From Gemmatimonas aurantiaca (GTDB lineage: Bacteria > Gemmatimonadota > Gemmatimonadetes > Gemmatimonadales > Gemmatimonadaceae), in the NCBI RefSeq assembly GCF_037190085.1, contig NZ_JBBCJO010000001.1, forward strand, positions 186,001 to 250,000: DNA of 64,000 bases, read 5' to 3'. The stretch's first letter is position 1, and every line of letters begins with the position of its first letter. Both the position numbers and the translations under genes were made by a program. A model generated the notes under the pieces. It searched no databases. It was not told the DNA's origin and saw only the letters and a list, made by a program, of their open reading frames with translations. Positions 33,086 through 42,623 of this stretch are shown piece by piece.

Positions 33086-34951
33086 TCAGTAGAGGGGACG
33101 GAAGGCAGTCTGCAGCACCGTCCCCACCGAAGGCGTGCCGGGCGGCAGACGTTCGGGGAAGCGGAAGTTCACGTCGAAGCTCCACTGACGCGCCGGAGGA
33201 TCGTAGTAGGCCCGGTTGCTCCAGGCGTAGCGATTGGCCACGCGGCTCTGGAAGAGCGAGACCAGCGATCCCGTGTACCGGAAGACACGGTCGCTGCCCC
33301 AGTTCTCGAGAAAGCGCGGGAAGTTCTCGAGTCCTCCACCGTACTGCGGTGAGCTGCAGCCGGCACGGGCATAGTCGCAGGTGGTCGCCGAGTGTCCGGC
33401 AAGAATGGCGGCGTTCACTTCCGTAGCCCGGGCCTTTCGTTTGGTGAACGTCGTCTGCAGGATGTCACACCATCCATCGGGGTGCTTGGCTGTCGTGCAC
33501 CGATAGTCCCCGTACGCGGACGTGGTGTCCATGTTCGGATTTCCGATGGGCGGATTGGACAGGAAGGTGACCGCGTCGCCCATGATGGCGGCGGGCCGCC
33601 ACACATCACCCACCTGGGAGTTCCTGTTGTAGTCACCCAGCACATAGACGGGGCGATTCGTCGCGATGGTCAGACCGCCGGTGTCCGCGAGTGTTCTCGA
33701 CTTGGGCAGTCGGATACCGTTGCGCAGCCGGATGGCGACGTAGTCATAGTTCGCATGGCCGGCGCCGCCCTGGATCTCGAAATACATGATCCCCGGGGAC
33801 CGGGACGTCGGTGCGGAATCGCTCCAGACGCGCAGCATGCCGATGTCCACATCGATCAGATCCGCACCGATGCGCTCGCGGCCTTCCTCGAATGCGTTGG
33901 GCTTGGCCTTGAAGATCTTCTTGCACATCGTCGAGTCGGGCAACGCCAGTCCACCGGTGCGTTCCTGCAGCATGAACTTGCAGATATTGCCCGATGCCAT
34001 GCCGGTGGCATTGACGGTGATGTACCAGTCGGCCTTCCACGCCATCTTGACGGCCTGCACCATCGGGTCGTCTCCGCCGGCCTTCGGCTCCACCAGCGCG
34101 ATCGGTGGCACATTCGCCGGCAACGGCAGCTTGAGCGGACGCACGCCGTGGGCATTCGTCATCAGACGGCCGTTGAACTTCTGCTCGCTGCGTGTCTTGA
34201 ACGCGGGACCGGAGAGGCTGCGCGAATCGAAGTCCAGCTTGACCGCCGTGCCCGCGTTGTTGTTGATGTAGACGCCGCTCAGACGATCGTTCTTGTCCTT
34301 GCGCTGCCAGAATGCGCTGTCGGGCGTGGTCAGATTGCTCTGGAAGGTGACGTTGTTCGACGAGAGGTACAGATTGCCGTTCGTATGCACCCATCCGGCG
34401 AAGGTCATCACCTGACCCGGCAGAATCTCCAGGTCCTCCTCGTAGAACACACCGAACTGGAAGAGCGGGATGGTCTGGGCGTTCACCGAGAGCACGGCCA
34501 TGGCGCGGCTGCCCGCCGAATCGCGCGCGGTCACCTGGATGTCGATGGGCTGGTTCAGCGAATAGAGGCCGGAAAATGGCCCGGATGTGATCGTCCGGGT
34601 GACCGGTGTGCCCGTCGTGCGCGTGGTCTGCGTGATGGCATAGCCGGGAATCTCCGGCGTCTGGATCGACGCGATGTCGGCGCCGTTGATGATGCCGTCC
34701 TGCATGGCGGCGTCGAGCTGCGACATGATGTCGTCGGCACCGCCCTCGGAGGCATAACTCACGCGCGCGCCACGGTAGTCCGCATCCGATGTCCGGGAGA
34801 TCGTCGTCACGGCCGAAAGACCGGCGAGAATGATCACCGAAAACATCACGAGGATGAGCAGGACCGCCTCGAGCGCGAACCCCCGACGATCACGAATGAC
34901 CGGACGTGTCGGGAGCGGCGTGGCGGGTGATGGGGTGGACCGATACGACAT
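33086..34951 (-). CDS. large PilX-like pilus-tip protein
   Basis: The ATG at 34951 gives 621 residues with a short basic leader ending RDRRG and a prepilin-like helix FALEAVLLILVMFSVIILAG. Here the Glu is at mature position 4 rather than 5. The long beta-rich body contains TFAGWVHTNGNLYLSSNNV, a segment often found in Gemmatimonadota/Deltaproteobacterial PilX-like proteins. It also carries several Cys (CKFMLQ, TMCKKIF, CDYARAGCSS). It is probably the minor pilin or tip component made first from this operon. No PilY1, PilE or prepilin peptidase gene is nearby. Confidence 0.72.
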   Translation of the reverse strand: MSYRSTPSPATPLPTRPVIRDRRGFALEAVLLILVMFSVIILAGLSAVTTISRTSDADYRGARVSYASEGGADDIMSQLDAAMQDGIINGADIASIQTPEIPGYAITQTTRTTGTPVTRTITSGPFSGLYSLNQPIDIQVTARDSAGSRAMAVLSVNAQTIPLFQFGVFYEEDLEILPGQVMTFAGWVHTNGNLYLSSNNVTFQSNLTTPDSAFWQRKDKNDRLSGVYINNNAGTAVKLDFDSRSLSGPAFKTRSEQKFNGRLMTNAHGVRPLKLPLPANVPPIALVEPKAGGDDPMVQAVKMAWKADWYITVNATGMASGNICKFMLQERTGGLALPDSTMCKKIFKAKPNAFEEGRERIGADLIDVDIGMLRVWSDSAPTSRSPGIMYFEIQGGAGHANYDYVAIRLRNGIRLPKSRTLADTGGLTIATNRPVYVLGDYNRNSQVGDVWRPAAIMGDAVTFLSNPPIGNPNMDTTSAYGDYRCTTAKHPDGWCDILQTTFTKRKARATEVNAAILAGHSATTCDYARAGCSSPQYGGGLENFPRFLENWGSDRVFRYTGSLVSLFQSRVANRYAWSNRAYYDPPARQWSFDVNFRFPERLPPGTPSVGTVLQTAFRPLY

Positions 34952-35095
34952 GACAGCGTTCTCCAAAGGTGGCGGCTGATGGCTGCACACCACGAGAACG
35001 AATATGGCCGACGGCTGCAACACCGATGCTGGCCCTGCATTCCACGACGAAACAGTGGGGTGTCACAATGAAATGGAGTGGTGTCACAAAAGGAG

Positions 35096-35233
35096 GGCGC
35101 TGCGCGCTTTTGTATCAAGAGGGAGCAGGAGGGAGCTGGTCAGGATGGAGATCGATAGGACAACCGTTGTCCTGCAAATCTCTTCCCTGACCAGCTCCTC
35201 CCTGCTCCCTCCTGATACAAAAGCGCGTAGCGC
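35096..35233. repeat. long palindromic repeat, copy 2 (right of pilin operon)
   Basis: A palindrome with arms of about 69 bases, few mismatches and central word aggacaaccgttgtcc. The sequence is highly similar to copy 1 at 30949 and in the same orientation. It lies between the PilX-like start (34951) and the metG stop (35239). The repeat arms end in gcgctgcgcgc / gcgcgtagcgc. No coding capacity is evident. Confidence 0.9.
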
Positions 35234-35238
35234 AATCC

Positions 35239-36774
35239 TTATACCGCTGCGGGCCTCGGGAACAACCCTTCTCCCTTGCTCACCCGCCAGCCGCCCACGT
35301 CGAGGCTCTCCAGTGCGGCGAATGTCTGCGCTCCGATCTCGCCGGGGGCGCCGAGCTGACGCCAGAGCTGCGCGGTCTTCTCCGGCATGAAGGGCGCGAG
35401 CAGCAGGGTCTGTCGGGCAATGCGCCGGATCAGCGATGCGAGGATCACTTCGAGTTCCGCCCGACGTGCGGTATCCTTGGCCACCGTCCACGGTGCCGTG
35501 GCGGCGGCGTATTCGTTTGCCCGTGCGGTGAGACGCGCCGCGGCGGCCAGCCCTTCGTGCAACTGCCACCCCTGCTCACCGTGCATGGCGCGGTGATAGG
35601 TGGCGATTTCCTCCGCGTCCGCCCGCTCGGCGTCGGGCGTCGCTGCCACGGGCACCACGCCATCGCAGTACTTCTCCACCATGGCCATCGCCCGACTGGC
35701 GAGATTGCCGAAGGCGTTGGCGAGATCCGACGTATACCGCTCCTCGAAACGCTCCCACGAAAAGTTGCCGTCGCCGTCGAACGGCACTTCACGCAGCAGC
35801 ACATACCGGAAGGCATCCGCCCCGAAGCGGTCCACGGCTTCACCGAGATCGAGCTTCACACCGGCGCTCTTGGAGAAGCGCTCACCGCCCAGCTGAACGA
35901 ACCCGTGGGCCCACACCTGCTTCGGCAGCGGCAATCCCGCCGCGTGCAGCATGGCGGGCCAGATCACGACGTGGAACCGCGTGATGTCCTTGCCGATGAT
36001 ATGGAGATCCGCCGGCCAGCGGGTCTCGTACCCGGCATCGGGGAATCCGGTGGCCGTCAGATAGTTGGGCAGTGCATCGAACCACACGTACGTGCCCTGT
36101 GTCTCTCCTGTGGAGAGCGGCAGGGGGAATGGCACCGCCCAGTCGAGCCGGGCGCGTGAGGCCGAGATATCCTCGAGACCCTGCGCGAGCAGGCCGAGAA
36201 TCTCGTTGCGTCGACTGGATGGTTCGATGAACGATGGGTTCGAGGCCAGCAGGTCCTGCAGGAACGCCTGGTACTTCGACAACCGGAAGAACCAGTTGCG
36301 TTCCTCCACTTCCTCGAGTGTACGCGTGGGGTGCAACACGCATTTCCCGTCGACGATATCGGCGTCCTGCTTGAACGACTCGCAGCCCACGCAGTACATG
36401 CCCGTGTAGGACCGCTCGTAGAAATCGTCCGGATTCCGTTCCGCGATGCGACGGATCAGCGTCTGCACACCGACCTTGTGATGGGGTTCGGTCGTGCGGA
36501 TGAACTGATCGTACGAAATGCCGAGCCGGGCCCACATGGCCTGAAAGCGCGCCGCGATCGTGTCGGTGAATGCCTGCGGTGCCACGCCCTCCTTCGCGGC
36601 CGTCTGCTGCACCTTCTGCCCGTGCTCGTCCATGCCGATCAGCAGATGGACATCGTCGCCGCAGAAACGGCGATAGCGGGCAATCACATCGGCGCCGATC
36701 TTTTCGAGCGCATGGCCAAGGTGCGGATCACCGTTGGCGTAGTCGATGGCGGTGGTCAGGTAGAAGCGAGACAT
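35239..36774 (-). CDS. metG: methionine--tRNA ligase
   Basis: The 511-residue product is a class I aminoacyl-tRNA synthetase. The HIGH motif is HLGH at residues 18-21 (ANGDPHLGHALEK). The zinc knuckle is MYCVGCESF followed by GKCVLHPTRT. The KMSKS equivalent is RFSKSAG near residue 303. WFFRLSKYQ and TYVWFDALPNYL are typical MetRS segments. The C-terminal anticodon-binding helical domain is complete, but there is no dimerisation (tRNA-binding) extension. The gene begins 9 bp after ricT and closes the dnaE-accA-ricT-metG run. Confidence 0.96.
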   Translation of the reverse strand: MSRFYLTTAIDYANGDPHLGHALEKIGADVIARYRRFCGDDVHLLIGMDEHGQKVQQTAAKEGVAPQAFTDTIAARFQAMWARLGISYDQFIRTTEPHHKVGVQTLIRRIAERNPDDFYERSYTGMYCVGCESFKQDADIVDGKCVLHPTRTLEEVEERNWFFRLSKYQAFLQDLLASNPSFIEPSSRRNEILGLLAQGLEDISASRARLDWAVPFPLPLSTGETQGTYVWFDALPNYLTATGFPDAGYETRWPADLHIIGKDITRFHVVIWPAMLHAAGLPLPKQVWAHGFVQLGGERFSKSAGVKLDLGEAVDRFGADAFRYVLLREVPFDGDGNFSWERFEERYTSDLANAFGNLASRAMAMVEKYCDGVVPVAATPDAERADAEEIATYHRAMHGEQGWQLHEGLAAAARLTARANEYAAATAPWTVAKDTARRAELEVILASLIRRIARQTLLLAPFMPEKTAQLWRQLGAPGEIGAQTFAALESLDVGGWRVSKGEGLFPRPAAV

Positions 36775-36783
36775 CTTTGAAAG

Positions 36784-38076
36784 TTAATCGGCCTCGCCGT
36801 CTTCGCCCTCGTCGGCCTGCTCCGGATCATCCGTCGACTCGCCGGTCTCGGCACGCCGCCGCTCTTCCGCCGCGCGCAGGCGGCGGCCGCCGCGCCGTCC
36901 GCGCCGTCGCTTGCGCCGGGGCGCGTCGGCAGCGGCCTCCGCTGGAGCGTCCGCGTCCGCGGGCGCGTCGCTTTCGTCGCCCGTGTCTGGCTTCACCTCA
37001 CGCTCCGCCCCCGCCTCGGTCTCCGCCTCGGTCTCCACCTCGGGAGACGCCGTCACGACCGCACCGTTCTCTGCCGGCCTGGCCGGCCGGTGCAGATGTT
37101 CCGCCGACACTTCATCCGCAAAATCTGACGAGGCGAGAAGGACGGTCTCAAACTCCTGTGTGTCGAGCATGGACATCGTGCCCGCGTCGAGCGCCCCGGC
37201 CAATGGCGACGCATGCTCCATGGTGGTGGAGAGTGTCGACGCGTCGAACCCGTCCACTTCCGCGCGCAGTTCGGCCAGCGTGATGACCCGGCTGTCACCT
37301 TCGGACGTACGCAGCGTCACCCGTTCGTGGAAGATGTCACAGGTGATCACCTTCTCCTCGCCACGGGAGGTGTTGAGGATCTTCCCTTCCTTGGGGAATT
37401 TGCGACGGCTCAGCACGTAGAACTCGTGCTCGTAGCGCAGGCAGCACATGAGACGGCCACAGGCGCCCGAGATCTGCTGCGGATTGAGCGACAGCCGTTG
37501 ATCCTTGGCCACTCCGAGATTGACCGGACGGAGATCGGGCAGCCAGGACGACGAACAATACTCGCGGCCGCAGCGGCCCACGCCGGAGAGCCGCTTGGCT
37601 TCGTCGCGCACGCCGATCTGCTTGAGTTCGATGCGTGTCTTGAAGAGGGCGGCGAGATCGCGCACGAGGGCGCGGAAATCCACGCGCCGTTCGGCCGTGA
37701 AATAGATCGTGAGCTTGCGACGATCCCACTGCCATTCGGCGTCGGTGAGTTTCATCACGAGCCCGTTGGCTTTCACGCGTTCCATGGCCGCGCGCCGCGC
37801 CTGTTCGTTCTGGGCGGTCAACTCGCGATCGATCTGCTCGTCGTCGCGTGTGGCCAGACGCAACGCGCGTCGGGCCGGCGGCGCCGTGCCGCAGCCATGC
37901 GCGCAGCCGCGACAGCGGATGTCGGCCAGTTCGCCGGTCGAATGCACGCGTCCGAGATCTTCCCCACGGTCGGCATCGACAATGACCGCCGCCTTGAGTG
38001 GCGGCGGCGTCTCGCCGTCCCAGGAGAAGAACTCCTTGCGATTGCCGCGGAATGCGACTTCGATGAGGTGCGCCAC
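36784..38076 (-). CDS. ricT: PSP1-domain regulatory iron-sulfur protein (RicT/YaaT type)
   Basis: The 430-residue product has the PSP1 domain with conserved Cys groups: CRGCAHGCG near residue 54, RCGREYCSSSWL near 170, and ACGRLMCCLRYEHEFY near 204. RicT/YaaT forms the Y-complex with RicA and RicF in Bacillus and affects RNase Y-dependent mRNA maturation. Family members in other phyla are less studied. The C-terminal ~130 residues are an acidic Ala/Glu-rich tail followed by a basic Arg-rich run (RRKRRRGRRGGRRLRAAEER), perhaps for RNA contact. It lies 32 bp after accA. Confidence 0.9.
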   Translation of the reverse strand: MAHLIEVAFRGNRKEFFSWDGETPPPLKAAVIVDADRGEDLGRVHSTGELADIRCRGCAHGCGTAPPARRALRLATRDDEQIDRELTAQNEQARRAAMERVKANGLVMKLTDAEWQWDRRKLTIYFTAERRVDFRALVRDLAALFKTRIELKQIGVRDEAKRLSGVGRCGREYCSSSWLPDLRPVNLGVAKDQRLSLNPQQISGACGRLMCCLRYEHEFYVLSRRKFPKEGKILNTSRGEEKVITCDIFHERVTLRTSEGDSRVITLAELRAEVDGFDASTLSTTMEHASPLAGALDAGTMSMLDTQEFETVLLASSDFADEVSAEHLHRPARPAENGAVVTASPEVETEAETEAGAEREVKPDTGDESDAPADADAPAEAAADAPRRKRRRGRRGGRRLRAAEERRRAETGESTDDPEQADEGEDGEAD

Positions 38077-38108
38077 GGCTCTGTCCTACCGCGCGCGATG
38101 CGCCAGGT

Positions 38109-39077
38109 TCACTCGGTGAACTGCCCCATGCGGAGGAATTTCTCGCGGCGTCGGCGCACGAGTTTGTCCGGCTTGAGACGACGCAGTTCTTCGAGATTGC
38201 GCGTGAGGGTCTCACGCAGCGCCCGGGCGGTGGCGGCATGATCCGCGTGGGCACCGCCCACCGGTTCGGGGATCACCTCGTCGATGACCCGCAACTCCAC
38301 GAGATCGGCGGCCGTGACGCGCAGCGCAGACGCCGCCTTCTCACGCATCTCCTGGCTCTTGCCGTCCTTCCAGAGAATGGCCGCACACCCTTCCACCGAG
38401 ATGGTGGAGTACACCGAATTCTCGAACATGAGTACCCGATCGGCCACGCCCAGCGCGAGTGCGCCGCCGGATCCCCCCTCGCCGATGATGGTGGCGATGA
38501 TGGGCACCTGGAGCTGGCTCATCTCGAGCAGATTGCGCGCGATGGCTTCGCTCTGTCCGCGTTCTTCCGCGCCCAGTCCGGGCCACGCGCCCGGTGTGTC
38601 GATGAATGTGAGCACCGGCACCTGGAACTTCTCGGCCAGCTTCATGAGCCGGAGCGCCTTGCGATACCCCTCGGGGTGCGGCATCCCGAAGTTGCGCTTG
38701 AGATTTTCCTTGGTGTCGCGACCGCGCTCGTGCCCGATCAGCATCACCGTTTCTCCCTCGAGGCGCGCCCAGCCGGCCATGATGGCCGCGTCCTCGCGGA
38801 ACAGGCGGTCGCCGTGCAACTCGATGAAATCGGTGAAGGCGTACCGGATGTAGTCGGACGTGAACGGACGACGCGCCATGCGCGCCACCTGCACCCGCTG
38901 CAAGGGCGTCAGATTCTGATAGATCTGAACCCGCAGGTCGCCCAGTTTTCTCTGGAGCGGAGCCAGTTCCTCGGCCACGTCGAGTGAGCGGTCGGAGGCG
39001 AGTCGCTTCAGTTCCTCGATCTGTTTTTCGAGTTCCGCAATGGGACGCTCGAACTCGAGAACCGGGGCAGCAGCCAT
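38109..39077 (-). CDS. accA: acetyl-CoA carboxylase carboxyltransferase subunit alpha
   Basis: The 322-residue protein matches AccA along its full length. The N-terminal helix (FERPIAELEKQIEELKRLA) is followed by VARMARRPFTSDYIRYAFTD. The crotonase-like core has FIDTPGAWPGLGAEERGQSE and IGEGGSGGALALGVADRVLM. The usual SPEGCA motif reads SVEGCAAILWKDG (Pro to Val). With AccD it transfers carboxyl from biotin to acetyl-CoA in fatty-acid synthesis. It is placed 39 bp after dnaE, an arrangement common in bacteria. Confidence 0.96.
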   Translation of the reverse strand: MAAAPVLEFERPIAELEKQIEELKRLASDRSLDVAEELAPLQRKLGDLRVQIYQNLTPLQRVQVARMARRPFTSDYIRYAFTDFIELHGDRLFREDAAIMAGWARLEGETVMLIGHERGRDTKENLKRNFGMPHPEGYRKALRLMKLAEKFQVPVLTFIDTPGAWPGLGAEERGQSEAIARNLLEMSQLQVPIIATIIGEGGSGGALALGVADRVLMFENSVYSTISVEGCAAILWKDGKSQEMREKAASALRVTAADLVELRVIDEVIPEPVGGAHADHAATARALRETLTRNLEELRRLKPDKLVRRRREKFLRMGQFTE

Positions 39078-39116
39078 AAGAGTCCTGAAAGAGTGACGCG
39101 GCTTGAAAACGGCTCG

Positions 39117-42100
39117 TCAGCCACCGGTGCGCACGAGGCGCACCCGGTCGGCGCCAAGCAGCGCGCGAAGATCCGAGAGAATTGCCGGGGATGCCGTCAC
39201 GGTGAGTGACTTGGACCGGAAGCGCACGGGCTTCCCGTTGCCATCACGCCACCGCACTTCGAGCGGAGCCGACCCTTCGTGGGCTTCCACCCGGGCGCGG
39301 ACATCCTCCATCACCGCCGGTGGCAGATCGAGACTGGAACCCAGATCGATCGCCACCGCCAGATCACCGCTGGCCCGCAGCTCCGCAAAGCGCGTGACCT
39401 CGTTCACGATGAACGTGGCGTTTTCGACGTCCTGATCCTTCCGGGAGTAGCCGCCCTTGAGGAGCAGCGGCACGTCGAGGCGAACACGTTCGGCGATCAC
39501 CCCCCACGCTTCCGGAAAGACCAGTACTTCGGAAGATCCGGAAAAATCCTCGACTGTCAACCGGGCGAACTCGGCTCCGTTGCGTTTGGAGATCTGCCGC
39601 TTGATCGATGTCACCACCACGCCGATCGTGACTGGTTCCGCCGTCCAGGTGCCGAGCTGCGATACGGTGTGGCTGGCGAAGAGTTCGCACTCTGTTCGGT
39701 GTGGCTCGAGCGGATGGCCGGAGATGTAGAAGCCGAGCAGCTCCTTCTCGCGCTGCAGCCGCTCGCTTTCCGTCCAGGCCGGGATGTTCGGCAGCGCTGC
39801 CGGCTGACGGCCGTTGCCCGACGGTGTGTCGGACGTGTCGCCGAGCAAATCCCCGAACAGCGATCCCTGGCCGCGTTCCGCCTCCTCCTGCTGCAGGGCG
39901 GCCTCGCTGATGGCGTGATCGAGCGCCGCGAGCAGCTGCGCGCGATGCCCCCCGAGGGAGTCGCACGCGCCGGCCGCCACGAGGGCCTCGAACACCCGTT
40001 TGTTGCAGAGGCGCAGATCGACACGGCCGCACAGATCGTGCAGCGATGCGAATGGCCCTTCGACGCGCGCGGCCAGCAGGGAATCGATGGCGCCCTTGCC
40101 GACGTTGCGGATGGCACCGAGCCCGAAGCGGATGCGCTTGTCGCCCACCACGGTGAAGCGCCACCCCGATTCGTTCACGTCGGGCGCGAGCACCTCGATA
40201 CCCATTTCGCGCGCTTCGGCGATGTACTTGATGACTTCTTCCGTCTTCCCGATGTTCGACGACAGCAGTGCGGCCATGAACTCGGCCGGGTAGTGCGTCT
40301 TGAGGAAGGCGGTGTGATAGGCGACGACGGAGTAGGCGACGGAGTGTGACTTGTTGAACCCGTAACGCCCGAACGTTTCGATCTGCCCCGCGAGTTCCTC
40401 GATGATTTTCGGATCGTACCCGCGCGCGATCGATTTCTCGGTGAACTTGCCGAGTTCCTTCTTGATGAGCTCCGCGTCCTTCTTGCCCACGGCCTTGCGC
40501 AGCACGTCGGCTTCGGCGAGCGAAATGCCGGCGAGCACCTGTGCGATACGCATCACCTGTTCCTGGTAGGTGATGACGCCGTAGGTGTTGGACAGGATGG
40601 GCTCGAGTTCCGGCAACGCGTACGCCGTGGGCTCGTCGCCACGCTTGCGCCGGATGTACACGTTGTGCATGCCGGCATCGAGCGGACCGGGGCGCAGCAA
40701 CGCATTCGACGCCACGAGGTCGTCGAAACGGTCGCAGCGCATGCGCTTGAGCACGTCCGTGGCCAGCGGCGATTCGAACTGGAACACGCCGCCCGTGCGT
40801 CCCGCACGCAGTACCTGGTAGGTCTCCGCGTCGGTGAAGCCGCGCTCCTCGAGCTGCACGTCCCGGCCGGTACGCTCCTTGATGTTCCGGAGCGTATCGG
40901 TGATGACGGTGAGTGTGGTCAGCCCGAGGAAGTCCATCTTGAGCATGCCGGCCTTCTCGAGCGCCGTCATGTCGTACTGCGTCACGATGACGCGTTCGTC
41001 ACCGTCGCCGCCGGCACCCTTGGACGCCTGGGTGCAGATGGGGACGAATTCATCGAGCGGGCCGGGCGCGATCACCACGCCGGCCGCGTGCACGCCGGTG
41101 TGCCGCGAGAGGCCCTCGAGCTTGACCGCGAAGTCGAGCAGTTGCCGGTACCGCTCGTCGTTCTGGTAGAACGACTTCACTTCGGGCACCTGCTCGATGG
41201 CTTCCTTCACCGTCAACGAGAAGTTCGGCGCATTCGGAATGAGCTTGGCCAGCGCGTCGGTTTCCGCCGGAGAGAAGCCCAGCGTGCGCCCCACGTCCTT
41301 GATGGCGGCGCGCGACTTCATGGTCCCGAACGTGACGATCTGACCGACGCTGTCCTTGCCGTACTTCTGCCGCACGTACTCGATCACTTCCCCGCGGCGC
41401 TCGAAGCAGAAGTCCACGTCCACGTCGGGCATGGACACGCGTTCGGGATTGAGGAAGCGCTCGAAGAGCAGATCGAATTCCAGCGGACACACGTCGGTGA
41501 TGCCGAGCGAATACGCCACCAGCGAACCGGCGGCCGATCCACGCCCGGGCCCCACGGGAATTCCCCGATCACGCGCCGCCTTGATGAAGTCGGCGACGAT
41601 CAGGAAGTAGCCGGCGTATCCGGTGCGCGTGATGACGTCGAGTTCGTACTCGAGGCGCTGCCGGACTTCCTCGTTGAAGGGATCGCCGTATCGCCGTTTC
41701 GCTCCCTCGGTGGAGAGCTGTACCAGCAGGTCGTTCTCGGTGGCGACCCCCTCGGGCAGCGGGAACGAGGGCACGTAGTACTTCTTCGCGAACTGCACGT
41801 CCACCGTGTCGGCGATGGCCAGGGTGTTCGTGAGCACATCCTCGCGGCCCGGGAAGAACGAGCGGATCTCATCGGGACTCTTGAAGTACAATCCGTCGTC
41901 GTACTTCATGCGATCGCGGTCGTTGCGATCCTTGCCGAGCCCGATGCAGAGCAGCACGTCGTGCGCGTCGTGATCCTCGTGCTTCAGGAAATGGGCGTCG
42001 TTGGTGGCGACGACCGGCAGGTTCAGCTCATCGGCGAGCGACAGGATCTTCGCATTGAGGATGGGCTGTCCTTCGCTGGTGTGGGCCTGGACTTCGAGGT

Positions 42101-42614
42101 GGTAGCGCCCCTTGAACAGCTCGGCGTACCACGCGGCGGCCTCACGCGCCTCGTCGAGCCGGTCCTCCATCAGGTGCGTGGCCACTTCGCCGGCCAGACA
42201 GGCGGAGGAGACGATCACCCCTTCCGAATACTGGGCCAGCAGCTCGCGATCGATGCGGGGCTTGGTGTAGAAGCCCTCGGTGTACCCGAGCGAGGTGAGC
42301 TTGACCAGATTGCGGTAGCCCACGATGTCGCGGGCCAGCAGCACGAGGTGGTAGTACGGCTTCACTCCCGGCGCGGGGCGTCCACGCTGGCGGCGGTCCC
42401 CCGGCGCCACGTAGGCTTCCATGCCGAGGATCGGCTTGATGCCGGCCTTTTTCGCCTTCTCCTGGAACTCCCAGGCGGCGTGCATGTTACCGTGATCGGT
42501 GATGGCGAGCGCAGGCATCTCATAGTGCTGCGCGCGCTTGATCAGATCGTCGATACGATTCGCGCCGTCGAGGAGCGAATACTCGGAGTGGCAGTGCAGA
42601 TGAACGAACGACAT
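39117..42614 (-). CDS. dnaE: DNA polymerase III subunit alpha
   Basis: The 1165-residue product has the N-terminal PHP domain (HLHCHSEYSLLDGANRIDDL at residues 4-23). The polymerase active site has catalytic aspartates in SMPDVDVDF near residue 395 and the partner segment GRGSAAGSLVAYSLGI. The helix-hairpin-helix region, the C-terminal OB fold (VTSIKRQISKRNGAEFARLT) and a tail domain are also present. Length and domain order are those of the DnaE1 type replicative polymerase. It is the first gene of the minus-strand housekeeping run and divergent from the aminopeptidase-like gene at 42624, leaving only about 9 bp between starts. Confidence 0.97.
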   Translation of the reverse strand: MSFVHLHCHSEYSLLDGANRIDDLIKRAQHYEMPALAITDHGNMHAAWEFQEKAKKAGIKPILGMEAYVAPGDRRQRGRPAPGVKPYYHLVLLARDIVGYRNLVKLTSLGYTEGFYTKPRIDRELLAQYSEGVIVSSACLAGEVATHLMEDRLDEAREAAAWYAELFKGRYHLEVQAHTSEGQPILNAKILSLADELNLPVVATNDAHFLKHEDHDAHDVLLCIGLGKDRNDRDRMKYDDGLYFKSPDEIRSFFPGREDVLTNTLAIADTVDVQFAKKYYVPSFPLPEGVATENDLLVQLSTEGAKRRYGDPFNEEVRQRLEYELDVITRTGYAGYFLIVADFIKAARDRGIPVGPGRGSAAGSLVAYSLGITDVCPLEFDLLFERFLNPERVSMPDVDVDFCFERRGEVIEYVRQKYGKDSVGQIVTFGTMKSRAAIKDVGRTLGFSPAETDALAKLIPNAPNFSLTVKEAIEQVPEVKSFYQNDERYRQLLDFAVKLEGLSRHTGVHAAGVVIAPGPLDEFVPICTQASKGAGGDGDERVIVTQYDMTALEKAGMLKMDFLGLTTLTVITDTLRNIKERTGRDVQLEERGFTDAETYQVLRAGRTGGVFQFESPLATDVLKRMRCDRFDDLVASNALLRPGPLDAGMHNVYIRRKRGDEPTAYALPELEPILSNTYGVITYQEQVMRIAQVLAGISLAEADVLRKAVGKKDAELIKKELGKFTEKSIARGYDPKIIEELAGQIETFGRYGFNKSHSVAYSVVAYHTAFLKTHYPAEFMAALLSSNIGKTEEVIKYIAEAREMGIEVLAPDVNESGWRFTVVGDKRIRFGLGAIRNVGKGAIDSLLAARVEGPFASLHDLCGRVDLRLCNKRVFEALVAAGACDSLGGHRAQLLAALDHAISEAALQQEEAERGQGSLFGDLLGDTSDTPSGNGRQPAALPNIPAWTESERLQREKELLGFYISGHPLEPHRTECELFASHTVSQLGTWTAEPVTIGVVVTSIKRQISKRNGAEFARLTVEDFSGSSEVLVFPEAWGVIAERVRLDVPLLLKGGYSRKDQDVENATFIVNEVTRFAELRASGDLAVAIDLGSSLDLPPAVMEDVRARVEAHEGSAPLEVRWRDGNGKPVRFRSKSLTVTASPAILSDLRALLGADRVRLVRTGG

Positions 42615-42623
42615 GGATCAGGA

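Noticed and set aside
33392..34930. 512-codon plus-strand frame opposite the PilX-like gene
   Set aside because: The prepilin helix and position in the pilin operon support the minus strand; the plus frame has no recognisable feature.
40665..42623. Long plus-strand frame opposite dnaE, in frame with the aminopeptidase-like gene
   Set aside because: DnaE on the minus strand is certain. The upstream extension encodes no motif and would make an implausible N-terminus for the aminopeptidase-like protein.
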